A DNA stretch of 64,000 nucleotides from Trichinella spiralis (lineage: Eukaryota; Nematoda; Enoplea; Trichinellida; Trichinellidae), in contig CM012954.1 of NCBI GenBank assembly GCA_000181795.3, forward strand, positions 3,022,910-3,086,909. Reading direction: 5' to 3'. Made by a program: the position numbers and the translations under genes. The notes under the pieces were generated by a model, which searched no databases, had not been told where the DNA came from, and was given only the letters and a program-made list of their open reading frames with translations. The first letter of the stretch is position 1, and each line of letters opens with the position of its first letter. Below, in pieces: positions 35,001 to 47,660 of the stretch.

Positions 35001-35283
35001 AAAAGAATGAATAATGCTAATAAAGCAAAGCATTTGACGCGACTGGCAGCAGGTTTGTTAGAAAATGCGCAGCGTGTTTCAGCAGGCGCGTGAATTATAT
35101 TATTTTCGCCGATTAAATGCAGAGATATACACACATCTGTGTGTGTATTTGTGTGCGTATACGATAGCATTTTGTAAACAGATATTGTTAAATAAATAAA
35201 TAAATAAAATTGTAGTTAAAGTTGGAAAAAAATTATTGTTCTTTTGCAGGAGGTGAAAAATCCGCAGATCTTGACAAGGCGTG
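31430..35283. other. Intergenic region upstream of the SPSB3-like gene
   Basis: AT-rich, with a GT run at about 31594-31625, a TA array at about 31962-32026 and a GTTGTC hexamer array at about 34763-34793. A GC-richer stretch at 33860-34260 has no convincing protein on either strand and might be a promoter. The acceptor CTTTTGCAG at 35241-35249, just upstream of the SPSB3 start, marks a 5' UTR or trans-splice exon. Confidence 0.5.
31962..32026. repeat. TA dinucleotide array
   Basis: Nearly pure TA repeat with a few GTA interruptions; simple sequence only. Confidence 0.95.
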
Positions 35284-36015
35284 ATGCGCATATGCCAGTG
35301 TGAACTACCGAAGAGGGCCAACACCGTTGATCCTGAATGGCCGTTGAAAAATTCCTGCGACGACTGTTGGACTTGGGATGTGGACGAAAAGAATGATTCG
35401 ATTCGTGTTTACGGTTCCTACGGTCGGTCGGTGCTTTTCCATTCGGATTGGAGCAATGGGACGGTCGGCGTGCGCGGCAACCGCCCGCTGTCCGGTGGTC
35501 GATTTTATTGGGAAATTGACGTCTCGCATCGCGTTTTTGGAACCAGCCTGATGTTCGGCATCGGTTCCAAACGAACCTCAATGCAGGAATATTGCTTTGT
35601 CAATTTGATTGGTCAAGATCAATACAGCTGGGGCTTGAATCACAAGGGCGTCATCTACCACGCCGGTAACGGGGTCCAGTATACGGAACCATTTTTGGAA
35701 TACACGCCCACGACGGTCGGCGTGCTTTTCGACAGTGACGAAGGCACGCTGACATTTTTCAAAGACGGAGTAAATTTGGGCCTGGCATTCCGAGGTGTCA
35801 AGTGTTCCGAAGGTCTCTATCCAATGATTTCGTCGACAGCGGCACGAACGGAAATGACGCTCAGCGTCGCCAGACGCACTTTCCTCAGTTTGGAAGACCG
35901 ATGCTATTCAACGCTTGTTCGACAGTTGAATTCCGAACAAGACGTGGACAAGCTCGAATTGCCACCTTGGATGCGTCAAGAATTGAAAAGTAGACAATGG
36001 TGGGCACTGCGTTGA
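35284..36015 (+). CDS. SPSB3: SPRY domain-containing SOCS box protein (SPSB3-like)
   Basis: A substrate adaptor of a Cullin-type E3 ubiquitin ligase: the SPRY domain binds the target and the SOCS box recruits Elongin B/C. It is one uninterrupted exon of 243 aa. The WTWDVDEKNDSIRVYGS segment, the central GGRFYWEIDVSHRVFGTSLM and GIGSKRTS, the SWGLNHKGVIYHAG stretch and GTLTFFKDGVNLG form the SPRY domain (about 30-190). FLSLEDRCYSTLVRQL...LPPWMR at about 195-232 matches the SPSB3 SOCS box. The protein is shorter than human SPSB3 because it lacks the variable N- and C-terminal extensions. All three frames entering from the acceptor at 35249 meet a stop before 35284, so the ATG there is the best start. 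Coding sequence is GC-richer than the surroundings. Confidence 0.92.
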   Translation: MRICQCELPKRANTVDPEWPLKNSCDDCWTWDVDEKNDSIRVYGSYGRSVLFHSDWSNGTVGVRGNRPLSGGRFYWEIDVSHRVFGTSLMFGIGSKRTSMQEYCFVNLIGQDQYSWGLNHKGVIYHAGNGVQYTEPFLEYTPTTVGVLFDSDEGTLTFFKDGVNLGLAFRGVKCSEGLYPMISSTAARTEMTLSVARRTFLSLEDRCYSTLVRQLNSEQDVDKLELPPWMRQELKSRQWWALR

Positions 36016-36527
36016 TTGATTGAATGGATGCTTTTCTATTTTTTCATCTTTTTAAAATTAAAATTTCTTCATTGTTTTGTTTCTTTCTATTTTGCTACCA
36101 TTTATTTTATTTTATTTGTCTCTTTGCTTTATTATCATATTTGTAATGAAAAAAACCTTTTTTTTTCTTCATCCTTCTTCCTCTGATATATTTTTCGCTT
36201 CCTCTCGACTCCCTTTCTCTAGTCTACTGTCTGCTTATATTTTCCTCCTTTTTTCTTTTCATTTCGCCCCATTGTTTTCCTAATGCTAATGCAACACCAA
36301 TTAATGCTGATGTTGATCCGTTTTGCCGGCAAGACGCACCGCACAACATTTGTTATTTTCAATTAAATTCGTTTGAATGTCAAACGTTTGAAGTTATCAA
36401 TTATTTAATTAATTAAAATTTTGGTGATGTTTTGTTTTGCATTTTTCTGGTTTCAAATGTCAAAGTAAATGAGAAATTTTACTGCATGCAAACAGAAACA
36501 GTTCATTTGCATCTACAGTGATGATGA

Positions 36528-37048
36528 TCACTTTTTCGCTTCTTTCTTCATCTTGTTTTGCGTTTTCATCATCTTGTTGACAATCTTCTGCTCTTCAATC
36601 AAAAATGCTCGCATGATGCGATTCTTCACGCAGTTCGAACACCGTGAGCCGCCATAAGCGCGACTAACTGTTTTGTGACGCCACGGCATTGACATAAGTT
36701 CTCTTGGTCGAGCAGGCCGAAGCTAAATTTTCCAAAAAACAACAAATATATGCACACTTCAGCACAGCCCTTACAACATATATTTTTGCAAACTATTCCA
36801 ACCATGCTTACTTATAAATGAACGAACAATAAACAGCAAAGTAATTCGACAATCAAAAAATAAAAAAATTGAATGATGTAAAATTATACCCCACGCAGAC
36901 GTTCCTTGCAGTCTCCACATTTCGGTACTTGGCCAGGTTTTTTCGGATACAGATAGACGAGACGGTTTCCTGGCGTTTTCGACACTTTACGTCTGTTCGA
37001 CGCAGTGTTATATGATAAACGACGACGAAATACTAGCCTCTTTGCCAT
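36528..37048 (-). CDS. RPL34: 60S ribosomal protein L34 (eL34)
   Basis: A structural protein of the large ribosomal subunit. Two exons from the 5' end: 36890-37048 and 36528-36722, giving 117 aa, the same as human. Conserved: [78 protein letters not shown] and a Lys-rich tail. The paired CxxC motifs (CGDC and CSNC) are the family zinc site. The donor is GGG|GTATAA, phase 0. A splice acceptor (TTCTTCAG) lies 14 nt upstream of the ATG, a likely trans-splice or 5' UTR intron site. Convergent with the SPSB3-like gene, about 510 bp between stops. Confidence 0.97.
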
Positions 37049-38076
37049 TTCTTTCCACCGACCTGAAGAATTTTAATGAAAATTTAAAAAAACAAAACAC
37101 TCAAATAATTCAAAGTTAATAAAATTACTTTCAATATTCGTCTAACATATATGAATACTCGTGTACGCACTACCGTAACTTATTTTCATGTATCTACAGT
37201 ATGAAAAGTATGATATTTTCAAAAATTATTGCAATAAATTCACGTATATATATATATATATAAATATGAATCATATAGGTATACATATGTATATATAATA
37301 TACAATCTTAAAAAAATAAATATCACCTTTGGTGTTGAATAAATAATTTAAATTTAATAGCTGCTCTATTCAAATAATAGTAATGATCTAATGGTAATGA
37401 TAATAGCAATAATTGCTTACTGAGCTTACCACACTGCCTTACTGAAATTTTTAAACAGTATTTAGGGACATAAATATATTCTTCAAATTTATTTGTTAAA
37501 ATTAATACAGTTTTCATTTCACTATTTACTGACATAGCCGTTGTTCAGCATAAAAATTACATCGGAAATTAAAGTAAATTTTTTAAAGTAAAAATAATCA
37601 AATAAACATGTTATTTCAAAAAATCTAATGATTTTCAAATAACTTTCATCAGAAATTAAAGGTTTATGGAATATGATTATCAAGTTTTACCACATGACTG
37701 ACTGTAGTCTGAAAGTACCGCTGATTAGTTCCCTGCTGCTTTTGTTGTTTGTGTCGCCTGTAAGATAATCACTTTTTTTACAGTAATTGTCATTTTCCTT
37801 ATTATATCAAATTTAATTTAAGCATTGTTTTATATTGTATTTTTTGTAATTCACTTGTTGTTGTATTTTTTTTTGCACTTCCCCCGTGTAAGTTGAAATT
37901 GTTTACGCTTATTTGGCATTATTTTACTTGCTTTTTAAGGTTATTATTTGGACAGAATTTTTAGAAATGATATGTTTTAGGGTGTTTTAGCTGTTTCTGT
38001 GCAGCTTTCGCTTTTGTGAGTGGGAAAGATTTTTGGAAGTGATTTTTGGCGTAGTGTTTTTCTCGTGTTTGGTAAA
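37049..38076. other. Divergent promoter region between RPL34 and XPO1
   Basis: AT-rich 1.0 kb between two genes transcribed away from each other, with a TA run at about 37244-37262. No coding sequence or distinct motif recognised. Confidence 0.6.
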
Positions 38077-41000
38077 ATGGCAGAAGAAATATTAGTAAAA
38101 GCTAGCAAATTGTTGGAATTTAACACTCCGGTCATTGACGTCTCACTTCTTGATGCGGTTATTAATTTGATGTATTGCGGTACAGGAGAAATAGTAAGTT
38201 CAAAACATTCATTATTTTACCCATTCTTCTGTTAACAATGAACACTTTTTAAAATGTTCTAGCAAAGAAAAGCTCAAGAGATTTTAACTATGTTGAAAGA
38301 AAACAACGAAGCTTGGACTAGAGTAGATGCTGTATTGGAATATTCGAGAAGTTTACAGTCAAAGTACTTTGCTTTGCAAATCTTAGAAAACCTTGTCAAT
38401 ACTCGTTGGCGTCGCCTTCCCCGCGATCAGTGTGATGGTACTTTTTTGTGTTTTTTCTTTCAAATTGAATATATACAACATATATGATGAAATAAGTTTC
38501 ATTTTAGGTATCAAAAAGTATTTAGTCGATCGCATTATTAGTATATCTTCCAATCCTAGTCTTTCTGAAGATGAAAAAGTATTTCTGAACAAGATGAACA
38601 TGGTATTGGTGCAGGTGTGTATTTGGAATTTGATTTTGTAATTTTATTTTAGCAATTTTAACAACTAGGTTTATTTTTGCTTAAGCAAAAGAAAAATTTG
38701 AGAATCGTTTAATGATAATTGTAATAAATTTTTTTTATTATCTTATTCTTTTTAATTTCATTAATGTTTAAATTTTGCATTTCATTTTCTAGATCGTTAA
38801 ACGGGAATGGCCAAAACACTGGCCTACGTTTATCAGTGATATTGTTGGGTCCAGTCGTTCCAATGAATCATTGTGTCGAAATAATATGGTGATCCTGAAA
38901 TTGTTAAGGTAGGCTTTTTATTGCATGTTTCATTGTATGAATATATCTTTTTTGCCGAATTTTGCATATTCACATTTTACACTATTTTTTGGTTTATTAC
39001 GTAACGTTGTAAAGAGAAATTTTATTGTGTTGTGCGGTTCATTTTCGATTAAATATTTAAGTTTTATATCTTTCATTTTTGAATATTATGTAAATTTGAT
39101 TTGGTGACTTTTGGACTCTAGATTGTAAAGTTGTTAACTTTGTAACCGTCAGAAAATACAGTATATTATGTACGGTATTAGATTTTATTGATAAACAAGT
39201 GTTATGTGCATATGATACGAAGTTTAGTGTGTGATGTTGAAAAACATACATATATGTAAAGAAATTGTTCATTTATGTTTGAACAATATTAATTGATGAT
39301 TTAGAAAAGTTTTGATAAATATTTATTTTTTTGATAAAATTTTTTGATTTGTGTGTTCGTCTTAAGCGGTTTAGAAATGTGTTGAAAAGAAATTTACTTG
39401 ACGTTTTGCTTTCAGTGAAGAAGTTTTTGATTTTTCTTCTGGTCAGATGACACAGACGAAGGCAAATCACATGAAACAGCAGTTTTGCTCTGAATTTCGT
39501 GCAATTTTCGAGCTATGTCAGCATATTTTGGTAAGCAAAATTGATTTATTTATTTTAAAAATTTGTTTATTTATAATGTTACTACAGGAGAGTTCGACCA
39601 ATGTTATGCTGGTTGAAGCCACGTTGAACACATTGCTCGGCTTCTTAGTTTGGATTCCTGTTGGTTACATATTTGAAACGAACTTGATCGAAAGTCTTAC
39701 TGCGAAGGTGAGCGGGCAGTAGATTTCTTTTTCGTAATTTGTCTGTAGTCGAGCATATGCGTTTGAAATTGAGCTTCTTTGAAATGGAGCATTTGCATGC
39801 ACTGGGATGTTTGTTGTTACTGAGAACAGTAGTTTCGTTGGGACTGTTGAAAACAACAAGTAGGCAGACATTCTGTCCATCGAAGTTTAGCTGCAAATTG
39901 CTTTTCTGTACCCATTTATTGAAGTTTAAAAGATGATAGTTTTAAGTTTTTTTTATTTTGAATGTTAAATAAGTTAAATGCACAGCGAAAGAATTTCAGT
40001 TTCCATTTTCAGTCACTGTTTATGTTAATATTTGTATATTTAGTTGTAATTAATCATTAATGTTTACAGATTTTAATTTTGAAATTTATTTTATTTTTCA
40101 GTTTCTAAGCATCCTGCCGTTTCGTAATGTCACTTTGATGTGCCTGACAGAGATTGCGGGTGTTACTTTTCCGAAAAATGCGCCCCCGGCTTATTCTTCT
40201 ACAATATGCCGACTGTTTTCTCGAACGATGCAGCAGTTGAATACTGTACGTTTGAATGTGAATTGTGCATTGTTACTTCGGTTAGTTGATTTATTTTGTA
40301 ATTAGATGCTCCCACCGCATACAAACATTCCAGAAGCTTATGCGATGGGTAATGACAATGACCAAAAATGCATCTCAAATCTCGCTCTGTTTTTGTCTAC
40401 GATCTTGCGGCAGCATTGCAAGATTATTGAAGCTGAATGCAAAGAAAAAATTGGAGAGTTGTTGGGCACACCTTTTGATTTGGTAAACTATTTCACTTCT
40501 GCTCACAATTAATTAATTAATTCGATTTTATTTCTCATATCAGGCAATGAATTATTTGTTGGCAATAAGCGAAGTCGACGATATGGAAGTATTCAAAATA
40601 TGCCTCGATTATTGGAATTGGCTAGTTGCTGAACTGTATCGAGAACCGCCCTTAACGAATCCTCTGCTAACCATGAACCTTGCTATTCAGTTGATTCGAA
40701 AAGATTCACTGTGCACTCGTTATCATTATGTCCCATACTTGAGTCGACTGCGCAGTGTGATTATCAGTCGTATGGCGAAGCCCGAAGAAGTTTTGGTTGT
40801 TGAAAACGATGAAGGCGAAGTTGTACGTGAGACGATCATGGATACAGACGCAATAAGCCTTTACAGAACCATGCGAGAAACGTTGGTATATTTGACTCAC
40901 TTGGACTGTGCCGATACGGAGAGAATAATGACTGAAAAGTTGCAAAATCAAACCAACGGGTCTGAGTGGTCTTGGAAAAATTTAAACTGTCTTTGTTGGG

Positions 41001-42230
41001 CAATTGGATCGATCAGTGGTGCTTTAATGGAAGAGGACGAGAAGCGTTTTCTAGTTATGGTTATTCGCGGTGAGTGATTTTGTTGTTATTGTTGTTGTGA
41101 TGTTGTTTTTTTTTATCATACAATATGTTTTTTTCTTTTTGACAACAGATTTGCTTGGTTTGTGCGAGCAGAAACGTGGAAAAGAGAACAAAGCTGTGAT
41201 TGCGTCGAATATAATGTACGTTGTTGGACAGTATCCAAGATTTCTCAGAGCTCATTGGAAATTTTTGAAAACTGTCATTAACAAACTTTTTGAATTCATG
41301 CACGAAACACACGAAGGTGTACAAGATATGGCCTGCGACACGTTCATTAAAATTGCTAACAAATGTCGACGTCATTTTGTCATTGTGAGTTTTATGTTAA
41401 TTTCAGCATTTGTAATGGGATTGGATTGTCGTAATTAATCAATTGAAAAGGTTTTCTATTTCAGTATTTTTTGTTTCGCAGTAACAGGAAAAATATGCTT
41501 AGGGGGTTTAATTGTGAAAATCTAGCCAGCTTTTTTTTGTTGTAGATTCAAGCTGGAGAAAAGGAGCCGTTTATTGAGGAAATTTTGGCCTCTTTGAACA
41601 CAATCATTTGTGATTTGTCTCCGGCTCAGGTACATGTGTTTTATGAAGCGGTCGGTTATACCATCAGCGCGCAACCTGTACAAATTGTCCGGGACAATTT
41701 GATCGAACGTTTGATGTCTCTGCCGAATCACACATGGGATGATGTTATTCTCAAAGCGACAACGGTTCGTATTGCTTCTGGTTAAAATTAAAATTTATTT
41801 GTAATATTTCTTTTTTTAATTTAGAATGTGGAAATTTTGAAAGACATTGAAGTTGTCAAAAACCTGGTGAACATTTTGAAAACGAACAGCGCCGCCTGCA
41901 GGTCAATTGGTTATCCATTTCTCCCACAGGTTTATTATATTATTTTTAAAAAAAATTAATGTTATTTGAAGTTGAAATATTTTCTTCTTCAGCTCTGTCG
42001 TATCTACTTGGATATGTTGAATGTTTACAAGGTCACGTCGGAAAATATTAATTCCGCAGTAACATTGCATGGCGAATCTGTACTGAAACAGCCTTTGATC
42101 AAATGTATGCGCGCTGTGAAAACGGAGGTGCTACGTTTGATTAATACTTGGATATCCACTCTCAGCAGCATCAGCGAATCTGCTCGAATTCCTGAGCTGC
42201 CATCGGTACGTATTTATAAATATAAATATA

Positions 42231-42265
<35 letters not shown>

Positions 42266-43606
42266 GTTTTAATTATAAAATAAGCGTATATGTTTGTTGC
42301 AGATATACATGAGTTTTGTTCCTCCACTTTTTGACACTGTTTTATTCGATTACCAGCGCAACGTTCCCTCTGCCCGTGAACCGGAAGTGCTGTCCGCTTG
42401 CACAGTGCTTATCACGCAGATGAAGGAAAAAGTTTCTGAAGATGTACCGAAAATTTTGGATGCATTATTTGGCTGTACTCTTGAGATGATCAATAAGGTA
42501 GTTAGTCGTGTGATCGTAATGTTTTCATTTTTGCGTTCGTTTGCAAAAATAGGCTAAAGCTTATCTTCTAATTATCCACGTTTTGTAGGACTTTGAAGAC
42601 TTCCCTGAACACAGGATTAATTTTTTCCAGTTTATTCGTTCCATAATTGTTAACTGTTTTACTGGTAATATTGAAGAATTGAAGAAAAAACGTTGTTTAG
42701 GCAAAAAATTATTTTCCTTTCAGCGCTGATGTTGATTCCACCGGCCCAGTTCACTCTGATCGTTGACGCGATTGTTTGGGCATTTAAACATACCACCCGT
42801 AATATTACTGAAATTGGTTTGGAAATTTTGGATCGTCTTTTGGATAGTTTCTCTACTAAAGTCAGTCCAGATATGGCTCAAAGCTTTTACCAGCAGTACT
42901 ATTTGACCATACTGAGCCATCTGTTGTCAGTTGTTACAGACAGCACAATGGCACAAGTTGCTGGTTGGTGAATTTTATGTTGAGAACTTTATCATCATTA
43001 TTATCAGTTTATTGTTGCGCTTGTAATTTTAGGTCTGACAGTTTTTGCTGTAACACTTGGCAGAATGTTCCGTGAATTGGAGGAAGGCTTAATCAAAGTA
43101 CCCCTACAAGGACCTGGTCAAGTGAAGTCAAACGTTGAGTACGTTTTGGAGTATACATTCGAATTGCTGAAAAAGGCTTTTCCACATTTGACAGAGTAAG
43201 AACAGCATCATCTTGTTTCATCATAATTGCCAATAATTAATATTTACTATTTTTTTTAAATCAAAGTGAACAAGTGCGCATCATTGTGCAAGGAATTTTG
43301 AGCTACGATAATGATGTTGAGAAATTGAAAGAACATCTGCGTGATTTTCTTGTTCAAATCAAAGTAATTATCTAATTCTACTATGTTGAAAAGTTTTTGA
43401 TTCATTGCTTGCTTATTTATTTTCAGGAATACACTGGCGAGGATACATCAGATTTATATTTGGCGGAAAAAGAGCAAGAAGTAAAAGCGGCAATGGAAGC
43501 GAAACGCCGAGCAGCTGAAGCGGTGCCTGGCATATTGAATCCGCATGAAATTTCTGAAGAGATGATCGAAGAGCCGATGGGAAATGGCCCTGCTTTAAAT
43601 GCTTGA
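38077..43606 (+). CDS. XPO1: Exportin-1 (CRM1), nuclear export receptor
   Basis: Carries leucine-rich NES cargo out of the nucleus with RanGTP. Nineteen exons: 38077-38193, 38263-38437, 38508-38614, 38793-38908, 39416-39530, 39588-39707, 40102-40245, 40306-40482, 40544-41069, 41149-41384, 41546-41764, 41825-41929, 41993-42205, 42303-42497, 42589-42664, 42724-42963, 43033-43195, 43267-43363 and 43427-43606. The product is 1106 aa (human 1071). Importin-beta N-terminal HEAT repeats: [25 protein letters not shown]. Near-identical NES-groove segments: [75 protein letters not shown]. The groove cysteine C538 (human Cys528, the leptomycin B target) is present. The C-terminus ([20 protein letters not shown]) is typical. 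All junction phases fit. Confidence 0.97.
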
Positions 43607-45330
43607 AAATGAATTCCATTCAGAGCTGTTTTATTCGGTTTTTTCTTTCGATCAGTCGGTCGGTTAGTTTATTATGTTTTCCACATTCTATTTTACAATG
43701 GTTGTCTAATTTAGAACTCGCCTTCATGTTTAAATTTAGCATAGTATAAGTTTATTTATTCATTTATTATCTGTATGTGTAAATTGACATTGACAAGTTT
43801 TGTCTTTTATCTGTTTTTTCAGAAGAGCAAAATTATGAACCCACATGTACGCATTGAAAACTTTTTTTCCAATCGCGATCTTTGTTCGCGATCACATATT
43901 TTCTTTTTTTCTGTAGTGGCTTGTAACTGGTTCTGTTAACGTGCGGCAAATACAATTTTCTGCTTATTGTATTTTTGTTTATTTATAGCTTCGTTGAACG
44001 GAATACCAATTTGAAACAAATTTATAATGGTAAATTAATCTCCAATTTGCGAATGTACATGCAAGTAATGTTCTTCAGTACGTTTAATATTTTTGGAATT
44101 TTTTTCCATATGTACATATATCAGGCAACATGCAAATATTAAACATTTTCAAAGCATATTTAATAATGTAGAGCGTGATAAAGCGAGATGACTGCACATT
44201 GTTTTTGGAAATGGTTAAATTTGAACGGGTTGATTAAGTTGCATGAAATGCAGCTTGCGCAAATGTTTTGCTTTATTCAATTTCTGCAGCATCGTGCGAC
44301 AAGAGCAAACGATATTCTTGTTCCAAGCGTACTAGACTGTATTTTTGAAAAGTGCAATATGCAAAAGTTTTAGCAACGTTTCAGAAATTTGAATAATACT
44401 TGTCCTCACACGCCGTTGTGCACCAATCAGTACAGTACACGATAGAACATCTACATCGAATCATATTAAACTTATATTGCTAATGAATTTGAATTTACAA
44501 AATAATGAACCTTTTTTTCTAAAAGGGTGGAATTGACTGCCCTCAGTTCGTAAATGAACAGCGCATGTATTGTGTAATGAATAATAAGAAATGTGCATAA
44601 CTACAGTTTGAGTTAAGACGTTACAAGTAAAGTAGTAAAAACTACAGTTAGATTAAATGATTGTAAAGTAATTAAATTTTCCACCTATATATCAACAATT
44701 ACTTATTGAAACAAATGCCAGATGTATTGAATTGAAAGATGTGCTTTGTTAAGGTAATTGAATAATGCTTTTTCAAAAATTTTGCATCTTAATAACGATA
44801 TATCATGATTTTTGAGCACCGCTTGCAGTAGAAGTCTCTAAATACAATGATGAGCAGTTTCAATTACAGTATTAAATTAGAACTTCATTTTCATTATTTT
44901 TGCAGTAATTACTGTATATTGATATCTTTCTGTGTGTATTTGTCTTTTTTTCGTTGCTCTGTACGTTAAGTCGAATATTCAGTGAGTTTAATTAATTTAT
45001 TTGTTCTTATTTTTTAAATATATGCAGTGCTCATTTGATGACATAACATGGTGAAATATGTTCATGAATGAAAATTGCCATCATATTTCATTATTGATTG
45101 ATCAGTTGGGAAAGGTTTTCAGATATCTTTGATTGATGTATCTCTTTTTAATTTTTTGAAGTATATCGTATAAAAATGGAATCTTTGGTGTTTCTGTTAT
45201 TCTGAATTTAGGTAATTTTTCGCTTGAAAATGTTTTCATTCATTTAATTATTAATAAAGTAAAAATATACTACAACTTATCCTAGTTGATTCTCAATGTT
45301 GTTCTCATTTTTATTTTAAGAGAACTTTCT
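43607..45330. other. Intergenic region between XPO1 and ADRM1
   Basis: AT-rich 1.7 kb containing the XPO1 3' UTR and the ADRM1 upstream region. No supported gene. The open frame at 44188-44373 has no splice context or known motif. An acceptor TTTTATTTTAAG ends at 45320, 10 nt before the ADRM1 ATG. Confidence 0.6.
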
Positions 45331-47331
45331 ATGGCTTTATTTTCCAACCGCCGTGAGCAGAGTTCACCATTTTTGATTGAGTTTCGTGCCGGCAAAATGC
45401 AGCTTCGTGGCACTACTGTTTATCCAGATCATAGGAAAGGTCTTGTTTATGTGCATCAGTCGGAAGATTCCTTGATGCATTTCTGTTGGAAAGATCGCAC
45501 TACGGGAGTTGTGGAAGATGCAAGTTTTATTTGTTGTTTGTCTTGTTCTATTGTGAACTAACTTCCTGCGACTGTTTCAGGATTTAATATTATTTCCTGA
45601 AGATGTGGAATTTGTACCAGTTCCTCAGTGTAACAGTGGACGTGTGTTTTTGTTGAAATTCAAAAATTCTAACCGAAGAATGTTTTTTTGGATGCAGGTA
45701 GGGAAAAATTTTTAGGTTTTGAGTGACAATTAAGCATCTTTGCTAATGCAGACAGTTGTTGTAACAGATTGTTATCGTTATCAATAAAAAGAGCAGACTT
45801 TTTTTCTGCTTTTAATGGGACACGTTTTACATTAATTTTTTATGCATTGCATGCATGCCTTTCAGGAACCACAGTCCAACAGAGATGAAGAGTATTGTCG
45901 TCGTGTGAACGAGTTGTTGAACAATCCACCTGCATTAGGATCCAATCGTCGAGGTGAAGGCGGCCGTTCTGCGGGAGGACTTCACGAATTGACAGATCAT
46001 CTTGGATTTATGAATCAGTTGCTAAACTTGAGCAGCGCTAGACGTGGAGGAAGTATGCATTATTCTTATAATTTTTATTTTTTTATTAAAATTATTATTC
46101 GTTAAAAAATTTTTAAGAGAAAAAGACAGGCATTTCTGGTGCAGCTACTTCGGCAGAAGAGCGTATGGATTGGCAAAGTTCACTGAGTGGCATAAATCAA
46201 AGTCAGCTTGTCGAATTGCTCAGTAAATGATGGATTTGAACACATTGTTGTCCTTTGTTTCTGTATATCAGATCGTATTCATTTAGATTTGATGGGTAGT
46301 GGTTCACAGGTTTTAGATCAGTCTGGCTTGGAAAGCTTGAATGCTCCTTTTTTGCCAATGATTGAAGACGATCACAGCATGATAGAGTATGCTTTTGATA
46401 AGATTTTCTCGATATTTGCAGAAGCCAAATTTCAGCAATTAATTATGTTAAATAATTTGTAACGTTTTTTGATTAATTTTTACTTTAGTGCCTCTGAACA
46501 GCCAATTGAAAGTACACAAGGAAAGGAATCTGCATCTTCGACGCAAGGTAATCAAATCAAAAAAGCAGCAGGTGAAGGTACAGCACAGATCAAAGTTGAA
46601 GATTTGCGCAGCATTTTTAGTTCGCTTTCAGGTTTTTGACTGCTTCTTTGTTTCTAATGATTTCATTAATTAAAAACAAAATTTTTTTCAGGCAATGCTA
46701 CTACCTATAATACCGGAGCTCGAGGTTCTTATTTGTGTTTTGTTTGTTTGTTTATTTTGCTATGTGCAGCTTTATTGCAGCGCAACCGATTAACTTAGAC
46801 ACTGTTTTTACACCAAAGGCACTTTCTAAAATTTTGTCCAAAAAGCAGTATGTCGAACGACTGTGCGAACATATTCCTAAAGAATGTGAGAAGAATTACA
46901 ATGAAATCGAAACTACGTTGAGATCGCCGCAGTTCATCCAGGTCTGCTTAAACAGTGCGGATGACTAATTTTATTATTCATTTTTTCTTTTTAAATTATC
47001 TTTAAACAGTGTTTGCGAGTTTTTTCCAAAGCGTTACAGGCTGGACATTTGGCGCCTGTTTTCGAGCAGTTTCGCTTTCCAGAATCAGTGATAAGGGGTT
47101 GTCAAAAAGGAGGTTGGCGATGCGGTTGTCCGTTTTTAGCCAGAAGCAGATCTTTAAAATTTCACTTTTTGTGTTGCAGACATTATTGCGGTGTTCTCTA
47201 GTATGGAGCAAGATGCTAAAAAATCAAAGGCAGATAACAAAGACAAGAAGAATACTGAAAGCCCTTCGATGTCGACTGATGAGGAACAACAGAAAAAGGA
47301 TAGCAAAGATGACGATATGGATCTAGATTAA
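45331..47331 (+). CDS. ADRM1: Proteasomal ubiquitin receptor ADRM1/Rpn13
   Basis: A subunit of the 19S regulatory particle. The N-terminal Pru domain binds ubiquitin and Rpn2; the C-terminal DEUBAD domain binds and activates UCHL5/UCH37. Exons: 45331-45519, 45581-45697, 45866-46052, 46118-46222, 46272-46386, 46489-46631, 46692-46724, 46781-46941, 47010-47112 and 47180-47331, giving 434 aa (human 407). Pru: [121 protein letters not shown]. The acidic tail ends DDDMDLD, close to the human C-terminus. The first intron starts with a GC donor (GAT|GCAAGT). One exon is only 33 nt. Convergent with cyclin C. Confidence 0.95.
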
Positions 47332-47660
47332 CTGAAAGACTCTTTTTTTTCTTTATTATTAAATAGCTTTTAATGAATTCATTGGATGTTAAAAGAATTA
47401 TATGAAATTTTGTAACATTTATTATTAAACTAGTTTAATGTTTCCGTACAAAAAAGTGTATTTGAGAATTTTTTAGATGGAATTTTATAAATTCCACCTG
47501 TGCTATGCAATTCGGACTTTTAAATACAAACACTTGAGTCCAATTTGCAGAACTTTTTACACAAAGTCACTACAAATACGGCGAAGACTTGCTTTGAAAA
47601 CAAAGGAAAATTCATTTACGCTTTCTTTGATAAGCTAATTTTAACAAATGTAAAATCATT

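Noticed and set aside
45286-45330. Upstream in-frame extension of ADRM1
   Set aside because: It crosses the TTTTAAG acceptor just before the ATG at 45331 and would add an atypical hydrophobic leader to a cytosolic proteasome subunit.
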